From: Bacteroidales bacterium
GTDB taxonomy: Bacteria > Bacteroidota > Bacteroidia > Bacteroidales > P3
Assembly (NCBI GenBank): GCA_017647065.1
Contig: JAGCLI010000040.1
Span: 1-10,505 of the forward strand
Direction: 5' to 3'
DNA length: 10,505 nt
Numbering within the stretch: the first letter of the stretch is position 1; the number at the start of each line of letters is the position of its first letter. Below the pieces are notes generated by a model. The model was given only the letters and a program-made list of their open reading frames with translations, did not search any database and was not told the DNA's origin. Positions 5,611-10,505 of the stretch are shown here, one piece after another. A program made the translations under genes and the position numbers.

Positions 5611-6239
5611 TATTTTAATTGCAATATTATCTTCTCGTTATTTGGGAGTGTGTATTCCCAACGGACAAATCCAAGAGAGGAGTGAAAGTAATATTTTACT
5701 TTATATTGTCCTAATTCTTCTATATGACTTGTGTTTTCTCCCTTTATCGTGTAGCATTCTATTTCTTTGCCTTTGCAAAGGATTATTTCTTCGCCTTCTT
5801 GTTCTGATTTATAGGAGATGGTTTTGCCTTTTGCGGGTGCGAAGGTGGTTTTCTCAAAATAGGTTTCTCCATTTATTGAAACAACACAGCCTTCCGGGTA
5901 ATGATAATTCGGATACGGCAAAACAGCGGTAAAAGACAACATTCCCATTCTCGGAGGGTGCAATTCAACATAGTTTTCGTTGTCAATGTATGAAGTGATT
6001 TCGTAATATGCAGGTTGATTACCACATTTTTCGTAATCATAACGAAGACCTGCTTCACCGAAAAAAGAGTTTTTAAGTGTACTCATTTGCAAAGAGCAAT
6101 TGCTTAGAGTATCTCCTTTGTCGTTTATGTGAATTAATTGATAGGAATAAGAAGTTTCAGGTTTGTAAACGTTATATCGGCTCGAACTACAAGCCGATAT
6201 AACTATTGAGATTAAAGTAATGATTATCGTTTTCTTCAT
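5610..6239 (-). CDS. Putative lipoprotein, last gene of the sigma-factor trio
   Basis: The 209-aa product starts with a lipoprotein signal peptide: basic MKK, a hydrophobic stretch TIIITLISIVI, and a cysteine at residue 17 in the lipobox-like ISAC, followed by SSSR. A serine at +2 favours the outer membrane. The mature part is rich in aromatic and polar residues (many Tyr, Glu, Asn) with short alternating stretches, as in beta-rich periplasmic proteins; no family was recognised. It starts 6 bases after the membrane-protein gene and so is the third member of an operon headed by an ECF sigma factor. It may be a target or an envelope sensor of that system. Its end abuts the terminator region. 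Confidence 0.8.
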   Translation of the reverse strand: MKKTIIITLISIVISACSSSRYNVYKPETSYSYQLIHINDKGDTLSNCSLQMSTLKNSFFGEAGLRYDYEKCGNQPAYYEITSYIDNENYVELHPPRMGMLSFTAVLPYPNYHYPEGCVVSINGETYFEKTTFAPAKGKTISYKSEQEGEEIILCKGKEIECYTIKGENTSHIEELGQYKVKYYFHSSLGFVRWEYTLPNNEKIILQLK

Positions 6240-6245
6240 TTTGCT

Positions 6246-6824
6246 CTATTTTTCAAATTGTTTTAAGATTTGAATTTGTGATTTTAGTTCTTTAATCTGC
6301 TTTGCATAGAAGAAACTTACTAATATTGCGATAGCAGTTGCTATAATCATAACCGAAATTGCGTAAGATGTCGGTTTAAGTATGTAGTCTGCTTGAAGAT
6401 TATTGTAAATAAAGAAGAATGCAACAACCAAAGGAATTGAAATAACACTCTGCCAAATTATGTTTATACGCTCACAGATGCGAAATTTCATAAACCAACG
6501 CTCTTTTTCTATGATATTGTTTTGCGGCTGCTTCATTTTAAGTAGAAAATATAGGCTTATGCTTTGATTTATCAAGGCTCCATCTATTGCAACATAGATA
6601 AGAATAATATACCACATAGGAAGAAGTTGGCATAATAGGTCATTGGTAAAAATTAGTATGCAATTTGCTATCACAGACAAACATATTCCGAAAACAGAGT
6701 TGAATGTAAGATAATTTGCCTTTGATTTGCAGGATTGTTCTATGATTTGACGGTTGATAATCTTTTGTTGTTCCAATTCTTTGGACATTTCTGCCCATTG
6801 TTTTTTTAATTCTTCTAATTCCAT
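6246..6824 (-). CDS. Four-span membrane protein, candidate anti-sigma partner
   Basis: The 192-aa product has a charged N-terminal helix (MELEELKKQWAEMSKELEQQ, 1-20), of the LKxxW type common in membrane proteins encoded next to Bacteroidetes ECF sigma factors. Four hydrophobic segments follow at about 40-60, 68-95, 122-141 and 153-172. It ends in a basic coiled-coil-like tail (AKQIKELKSQIQILKQFEK). Both termini are probably cytoplasmic. It lies 12 bases after the sigma gene and 6 before the lipoprotein gene. The anti-sigma role is inferred from position and topology; there is no zinc-binding HxxxCxxC motif of the ZAS type. Confidence 0.8.
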   Translation of the reverse strand: MELEELKKQWAEMSKELEQQKIINRQIIEQSCKSKANYLTFNSVFGICLSVIANCILIFTNDLLCQLLPMWYIILIYVAIDGALINQSISLYFLLKMKQPQNNIIEKERWFMKFRICERINIIWQSVISIPLVVAFFFIYNNLQADYILKPTSYAISVMIIATAIAILVSFFYAKQIKELKSQIQILKQFEK

Positions 6825-6836
6825 TTCTGTAATTTT

Positions 6837-7313
6837 TTATTGGTTCGACATTTTCTTTAATTTTTCCTTTATTCTGCCAAGTTTCACTCCTACGTTTGAG
6901 ATTGAAAGTCCTGTTATGCTTGCGATTTCATCGTAAGAAAGGTCTTCTAACCAAAGCAAGACCAAGGATTTTTCTAATATATCTAAACGATTTATTAGAG
7001 TGTGCAAAAATTCTATTTGTTGCTGTTTTTCCTTATCTTCAAAGGTTAAATCTACTTCAAGAGGGGGAATCTTTGAAAGTGGATTGCGTTTTTTCTTTCT
7101 TACAAAGGAAATACAGGTGTTAAGACTTATGCGATAAATCCACGTACTTGCTTTGCATTCTGAACGAAAGTGAGGGAAACTTCGCCATAATTCTATCAAC
7201 ACTTCTTGGTAATAATCTTCAATATAGTCTTTTTCGGCATAAATATAGCAGACTTTGTAGATTATGTCCTTGTGTTGCATAACCATTTTGGTGTATTCTT
7301 CTTTCAGGTCCAT
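6837..7313 (-). CDS. ECF-type RNA polymerase sigma factor
   Basis: This 158-aa protein has the two-domain layout of group IV (ECF) sigma factors, which direct RNA polymerase to special promoters. Region 2 (about 8-75) holds the core-binding helix IEDYYQEVLIELWRSFPHF and the -10-reading segment KASTWIYRISLNTCISFVRK. Region 4 (about 98-152) ends in the helix-turn-helix LEDLSYDEIASITGLSISNVGVKLGRIKEKLK. There is no sigma 1.1 or sigma 3. The ATG at 7313 gives a normal N-terminus. It leads a tightly packed trio with the four-span membrane protein and the lipoprotein, typical of an envelope-responsive regulon; the inducing signal cannot be read from the sequence. Confidence 0.93.
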   Translation of the reverse strand: MDLKEEYTKMVMQHKDIIYKVCYIYAEKDYIEDYYQEVLIELWRSFPHFRSECKASTWIYRISLNTCISFVRKKKRNPLSKIPPLEVDLTFEDKEKQQQIEFLHTLINRLDILEKSLVLLWLEDLSYDEIASITGLSISNVGVKLGRIKEKLKKMSNQ

Positions 7314-7348
7314 TGTCTGTTTTTTTTGTTTCTACACCTCATTAGTCG

Positions 7349-7356
7349 CAAAACCA
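7349..7356 (-). promoter_or_regulatory. Weak candidate promoter for the sigma-factor trio
   Basis: In the 68-base gap before the sigma gene the - strand carries TGGTTTTG, one mismatch from TAnnTTTG, and a TTTG at 7369-7372. The spacing between them is 12 bases rather than 19. No terminator hairpin closes the ABC operon upstream, so read-through is an alternative. Confidence 0.25.
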
Positions 7357-7381
7357 AATAAAAAATTACAAAAGTTGGATT

Positions 7382-7639
7382 TTATTTCTTTATTTCAAAT
7401 GATGTAGAATAGATTATTGACGAACCGTTTTCGGTAGTATCGATTCCAATTTCTTTTGTCTCAATATAACCAAAATAGGCTCCTGTTTGCTTGTATTCTA
7501 TCAATGGTTTGCCTACTTTTTTTGCTATTCTATATGCTTTGTTTGCCTCTTTGTCGGCATAACCTATTGTTATATATAAACAAGTTAAGAATATAAATAA
7601 ACCTATTATTAAAGCAATTGTTGTTTTTCTTATTTTCAT
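7382..7639 (-). CDS. Small single-span membrane protein of the ABC operon
   Basis: The 85-aa product has a basic start (MKIRKTT) and one hydrophobic segment (about 7-26), then a 59-residue polar domain containing AYRIAKKVGKPLIEYKQTGAYFG. With the basic residues inside, the C-terminal part should face the periplasm. A cysteine sits at residue 20, but its context (FLTC) is a poor lipobox. No family was recognised. It lies 12 bases after the second permease gene and is the last gene of the ABC operon. Its first seven residues equal those of the 27-aa peptide at 8411-8494, although the codons differ, so the two are probably related. Confidence 0.75.
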   Translation of the reverse strand: MKIRKTTIALIIGLFIFLTCLYITIGYADKEANKAYRIAKKVGKPLIEYKQTGAYFGYIETKEIGIDTTENGSSIIYSTSFEIKK

Positions 7640-7651
7640 AGTTTTAAGTTT

Positions 7652-8398
7652 TTACGCCCTTTCTTCTTTCATACGAAAATATGTAAGCACAAAAAGAAAT
7701 ATTGATGCTATTGTTAGAAGTATCGGCATACACTGATGCATTATTTCTGACATTGTGTTAAAGTAATCAAGAAATGCTCTATCGTCATAGATAAAATCAT
7801 ACATAAACAAAGGATTACAATCAACTAAATATGTATTTAGAAAACTCAATCCCGCAAATACAAGAATTACAATAATTGTTTTTAGACTTGCATTTTTCTT
7901 GAAAAAGTATGAGCAAAAGAATGTAAGGGCAAAAATAAATAGAAGTGAAAAATGATCTATCAACCCCCAATTTTTTAGAGAGAGAAAAGAGATAAAATAT
8001 TGCCAACTTTCAATAAGATTCGTCGGATTGCCAATTAACAAATTGTTTATCGGAATACTTAGAAATAAAGCAAACAATAACGCTCCATTCAACAACACAA
8101 AAATGTATGTAAACGATAGAATATATTTTTCTAAGCAAGAGGCTGGAAGATTTAATTGAGCAAGGAGTGAGTTTTCCTTATTAAAATTAAAATTATTTTG
8201 CATAACAATATTTGTCCACAAAATTATGAAGTAAGTCATTTCAAAAAAATATAACTCAATATCACCAACTATCTTGCAAATCCAAGGAAAAAAACAACAC
8301 AATAAAAAATAGAGAATTGTTTGTGTAAGCAAATCCAATCCTCTCATTGCAAAGAGTCTCTTGTATAATAGGCTTAATCTTCTAATACTTAATTCCAT
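7652..8398 (-). CDS. ABC-2-like permease protein, second copy
   Basis: The 248-aa product is an integral membrane protein with about six spans (near 23-42, 47-68, 91-117, 147-166, 172-192, 222-241). It is paralogous to the protein at 8871-9521: both begin MEhSIxRh, both carry NLPASxLEKYI between spans 2 and 3 (here 83-93), both have FFKKN after span 4, and both end LTYxRhKEERA. I read the pair as membrane subunits of the exporter driven by the ATPase at 9547-10383. The substrate is unknown. The 27-aa gene ends 12 bases upstream and the 85-aa gene starts 12 bases downstream. Confidence 0.8.
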   Translation of the reverse strand: MELSIRRLSLLYKRLFAMRGLDLLTQTILYFLLCCFFPWICKIVGDIELYFFEMTYFIILWTNIVMQNNFNFNKENSLLAQLNLPASCLEKYILSFTYIFVLLNGALLFALFLSIPINNLLIGNPTNLIESWQYFISFLSLKNWGLIDHFSLLFIFALTFFCSYFFKKNASLKTIIVILVFAGLSFLNTYLVDCNPLFMYDFIYDDRAFLDYFNTMSEIMHQCMPILLTIASIFLFVLTYFRMKEERA

Positions 8399-8410
8399 AA
8401 TTTTCTTTCT

Positions 8411-8494
8411 TTAAATTACTGCATCTATTACTTGTGCTATAATTATGCAAGCTATGAATATTATTGTTAATACTGTGGTTTTACGAATTTTCAT
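8411..8494 (-). CDS. 27-aa hydrophobic membrane peptide
   Basis: A short frame of 27 codons plus TAA fills the gap between the GntR gene and the second permease gene, with 6 bases before it and 12 after it, the same tight packing as the rest of the operon. It reads MKIRKTT and then a hydrophobic stretch (residues 8-22) with a cysteine at 16, ending VIDAVI. The seven-residue start is identical to that of the 85-aa protein at 7382-7639, while the codons differ at Ile (ATT/ATA), Arg (CGT/AGA) and Thr (ACC/ACA). Synonymous divergence with a conserved peptide points to real coding and common descent. It probably spans the membrane once and may assist the transporter. Confidence 0.65.
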   Translation of the reverse strand: MKIRKTTVLTIIFIACIIIAQVIDAVI

Positions 8495-8500
8495 AAGTCT

Positions 8501-8866
8501 TTATTTTTTGTTTTGTTTGTATTGTTCATATAATTTCGAGAGTTGCTCAATGTTTATGGAGAGTTGCTCCATTGTTTTGAAAAATTGTGGCAAATACTCT
8601 TCGGAAAACTGTTTTCTTCTTTGCTCTAATATTCTTTCAACTGCCAAAGGAGAAACGAAATAGCCCATTCCTCTTTTCTCATATATGATTTCATAGTTAG
8701 AAAGCACCTCAAAACTTTTCACAACCGTATTTGGATTGACCTCAAAGTAAACAGCCAGCTCTCTACTTGAAGGAATGCGATTGTCGGCTTGATATTTACC
8801 TGCAAGAATTTCATCACATAGTTTATTGGCAAGCTGATAAAAGATTGGTGTTTGTTGTTTTATCAT
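8501..8866 (-). CDS. GntR-family transcriptional repressor, YtrA type
   Basis: This 121-aa DNA-binding protein has the GntR winged helix at 8-72 (PIFYQLANKLCDEILAGKY, then the recognition part IPSSRELAVYFEVNPNTVVKSFEVL and the wing EKRGMGYFV). A short helical tail (74-118) follows, instead of a large ligand domain. That size and layout define the YtrA subfamily, whose members usually repress the ABC transporter operon they sit in. Here it lies 4 bases after the first permease gene and 6 before the 27-aa gene. The inverted repeat at 10397-10420 overlapping the operon's transcription start is its probable operator. The effector is unknown; YtrA relatives often answer to cell-wall antibiotics. 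Confidence 0.92.
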   Translation of the reverse strand: MIKQQTPIFYQLANKLCDEILAGKYQADNRIPSSRELAVYFEVNPNTVVKSFEVLSNYEIIYEKRGMGYFVSPLAVERILEQRRKQFSEEYLPQFFKTMEQLSINIEQLSKLYEQYKQNKK

Positions 8867-8870
8867 AGTC

Positions 8871-9521
8871 TTACGCCCTTTCCTCCTTTAATCTTAAATA
8901 TGTAAGCACAAGAAAGCCTATTGTAATGATTGAGTTTAAAGTAACATCAAAATAATAGTTATATACGTATGATGATTTCCCGTTGATAAGATATGTAAGT
9001 GCCATAAAAATAAGACTACACATAAAAATAATAAAGAAAGTAAGGCCTAGGCTATTTTTTTTGAAAAACAAGGAGCCGTAAAACATAATTGCAGCTATGC
9101 TAAGCATTGAAATAATACTTTGTAGGCTAAATTGATATTCTATATTTATAGGAAAACCTACTTGATTTGGAAAGATTTGTAAACTTAAACAATATCCCAA
9201 GTAAAAGGCTCCGTATATTGTAATAATTACTCCAAGAAAATGAATAATAAATATTGAGATATATTTTTCTAAATTGGAGGCTGGCAGATTTATTGTGTGT
9301 ATTCTTGTGTTTTTGTCTTTATATAACTTAAATGCTATAACGGATATAACTGCGTAAATAGTCACATTTAAAACACTTATGCCTATTATGCTTAATAATT
9401 GATTCCTTGCACACATTATTGTTGCGAAAAAAGTTATCAAGAAAAGGAGTAAGAAATACATTCTTTCTTCTTGCCAAATCTTTTTCAAAATATGCTTAAT
9501 TCTTATTATACTTATTTCCAT
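8871..9521 (-). CDS. ABC-2-like permease protein, first copy
   Basis: The 216-aa product has about six membrane spans (near 21-38, 42-65, 86-114, 131-151, 157-178, 192-209). Between spans 2 and 3 lies INLPASNLEKY (77-87), a segment shared with the paralogue at 7652-8398, as are FFKKNS and the C-terminus LTYLRLKEERA. The DNA at the two 3' ends is also similar (TTACGCCCTTTC on the + strand). It is 32 residues shorter than its paralogue, mostly in the loop between spans 3 and 4. It follows the ATPase gene by 25 bases and overlaps nothing; GntR starts 4 bases after it. Probably one half of a heterodimeric membrane channel. Confidence 0.8.
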   Translation of the reverse strand: MEISIIRIKHILKKIWQEERMYFLLLFLITFFATIMCARNQLLSIIGISVLNVTIYAVISVIAFKLYKDKNTRIHTINLPASNLEKYISIFIIHFLGVIITIYGAFYLGYCLSLQIFPNQVGFPINIEYQFSLQSIISMLSIAAIMFYGSLFFKKNSLGLTFFIIFMCSLIFMALTYLINGKSSYVYNYYFDVTLNSIITIGFLVLTYLRLKEERA

Positions 9522-9546
9522 TGTTATAAGGTTTTATGAGTATTGA

Positions 9547-10383
9547 TTATGAAAATAATTCTCTGAACTTTTCTTTGTTTGCAAGGGCTGCATTAAAGAG
9601 TATTTCTATATCAAGCTCGCTTTCTTGGTTTTCGGTATTCTCTTTTACAAATTTAAGTCCTCTTACATCGTCTTCGCTATATAGCATTTCTTCTTTTGAT
9701 TGCAGAGTATCGCATATACCAAAGAATAATTTATTGCAAACTTCTTCGTTTGTAGCATTTAGCAATACGTTTGTATCATCAAGAATCAATACAGAATCTA
9801 TAAGATTGTGCAAATCTCTTACTTGATGTGTTGAAATAACTACGCAAGTCTCATCACTCATTGCTCGTAATATTACTTTTCTAAACTGACTCTTTGAAGG
9901 AATATCAAGACCGTTTGTTGGCTCGTCAAGTAATATTAGTTTGCAATGACAAGCTAAGCCAAAGGAAATGAAGACTTTTTTCTTTGTTCCATAGGATAGT
10001 TTGTGCAGGTATTGTTTTGTGTCTTCTATTTCAAAGTCTTTTAGGTAGGCTTCAAAGTCTTGTTGTGAGAAGTTTGGATAAAAGACTGAGTTTATTTTGA
10101 CATATTTTTCTATTGTGAGGTGTGAGTCATACAACTCTTCTGAAATGAAAAACATATCTGCAAGAAATGCTACTTTTCTTTCGGAAGGCGTAAACTTTCC
10201 TACCTTTACTTCTCCTTTATCGGGGAATTGCAATCCGCCAATTAGTTTTAACAATGTCGTTTTGCCGACTCCGTTCTTTCCAAATAAACCATGAATGCAA
10301 CCTTTCTTTAAATTAAGATTAACATTCTCCAATACATTTTTGCCTTTCTTGTATCCAAAGCAAAGATTCTTAATTTCTATCAT
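9547..10383 (-). CDS. ABC transporter ATP-binding protein
   Basis: From the ATG at 10383 the product is 278 aa. It has Walker A GKNGVGKTT (35-43), an ABC signature LSYGT (129-133) in place of LSGGQ, Walker B LILLDEPTNGLD (149-160) and the switch histidine in STHQ (184-187). The Q-loop region (FLADMFFISEELYD, 73-86) has no glutamine at the expected place. A roughly 75-residue C-terminal extension follows the ATPase domain. The pattern fits YtrB-type exporters paired with YtrA regulators. An upstream start at 10419 is rejected because it lies at the predicted transcription start, inside the operator. It is the first gene of a six-gene operon with two permease-like proteins, GntR and two small membrane proteins. 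Confidence 0.93.
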   Translation of the reverse strand: MIEIKNLCFGYKKGKNVLENVNLNLKKGCIHGLFGKNGVGKTTLLKLIGGLQFPDKGEVKVGKFTPSERKVAFLADMFFISEELYDSHLTIEKYVKINSVFYPNFSQQDFEAYLKDFEIEDTKQYLHKLSYGTKKKVFISFGLACHCKLILLDEPTNGLDIPSKSQFRKVILRAMSDETCVVISTHQVRDLHNLIDSVLILDDTNVLLNATNEEVCNKLFFGICDTLQSKEEMLYSEDDVRGLKFVKENTENQESELDIEILFNAALANKEKFRELFS

Positions 10384-10396
10384 AACTTTCTTTTTA

Positions 10397-10420
10397 AGTG
10401 TATTACTGCAATAGTACACT
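10397..10420 (-). promoter_or_regulatory. Operator for the YtrA-type repressor
   Basis: A 24-base inverted repeat with outer arms AGTGTA and TACACT and inner TA/TA steps; 10 of 12 positions per half match their partner. It begins one base after the -7 box and covers the predicted transcription start of the ATPase operon. The GTGTAnTA/TAnTACAC pattern resembles sites I associate with YtrA-like GntR repressors, one of which is encoded in this operon. Confidence 0.8.
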
Positions 10421-10421
10421 G

Positions 10422-10452
10422 CAAAAATATAACTTTATTTTAATCCAACAAA
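10422..10452 (-). promoter_or_regulatory. Promoter of the ABC/GntR operon
   Basis: On the - strand TTTG (10449-10452) is followed after exactly 19 bases by TATTTTTG (10422-10429). This matches the Bacteroidetes sigma-ABfr consensus TTTG-N19-TAnnTTTG at every defined position. The operator lies directly downstream, so a bound repressor would cover the start site. Confidence 0.85.
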
Positions 10453-10484
10453 ATTTTAAAGAAAAAAATTAAAGAAAAGAATCG

Positions 10485-10492
10485 CAAAAATA
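10485..10492 (-). promoter_or_regulatory. Possible second upstream -7 box
   Basis: The - strand again reads TATTTTTG, an exact TAnnTTTG box, 63 bases upstream of the first. Its -33 partner would lie beyond the window end. It could be a second, distal promoter for the ABC operon; the AT-rich context makes chance matches likely. Confidence 0.35.
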
Positions 10493-10505
10493 AAACAAAG
10501 AAAAA

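Noticed and set aside
10384..10419. 12-codon upstream extension of the ABC ATPase
   Set aside because: It coincides with the operator and the predicted transcription start, so it would not be on the mRNA; MIEIKNLCFGY at 10383 is the usual ATPase start.

Overview
The window looks like the chromosome of a low-GC member of the Bacteroidetes, probably close to the Bacteroidales. The evidence is the promoter grammar: TAnnTTTG -7 boxes occur before rplM, rsmA, the small RNA and the ABC operon, once with TTTG exactly 19 bases upstream. Genes also lack Shine-Dalgarno sequences and have A-rich start regions, and the gene order rplM-rpsI-rpsB-tsf is as in that phylum. No mobile element, CRISPR array, tRNA or rRNA was seen.

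Positions 1-2884 (+ strand) hold a translation operon: a structured leader, L13 (rplM), S9 (rpsI), a second structured spacer, S2 (rpsB) and EF-Ts (tsf), closed by an intrinsic terminator. The T-tract of that terminator contains the -7 box for rsmA, so rsmA (16S rRNA dimethyltransferase) is predicted to be leaderless. It overlaps mntP (Mn2+ exporter) by 4 bases, and a 22-bp hairpin follows.

Positions 4382-4626 hold no protein gene but a promoter and a rod-shaped RNA of about 205-230 nt whose arms pair in order and enclose an asymmetric central bubble. I read it as 6S RNA (ssrS). Two small genes follow: a cysteine-containing protein of unknown function and a membrane-anchored zinc ribbon. Positions 5218-5609 are non-coding and hold a bidirectional terminator, three 21-bp tandem palindromic repeats and another hairpin, where rightward and leftward transcripts converge.

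Positions 5610-10505 are all on the - strand. Read in the direction of transcription they begin with a promoter and a GntR-type operator. Next come an ABC ATPase, a permease-like protein, a YtrA-type GntR repressor, a 27-codon membrane peptide, a second permease-like protein paralogous to the first, and an 85-aa single-span protein. The 27-aa and 85-aa proteins share the N-terminus MKIRKTT, encoded with different synonymous codons. After a 68-base gap come an ECF sigma factor, a four-span membrane protein (possible anti-sigma) and a lipoprotein.

The ABC operon is best read as a self-repressed exporter or envelope-stress module induced by an unknown ligand. The sigma trio is best read as an envelope-sensing module. 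The points most worth checking are the 6S-like RNA, the two r-protein leaders, the 27-aa gene and the operator.
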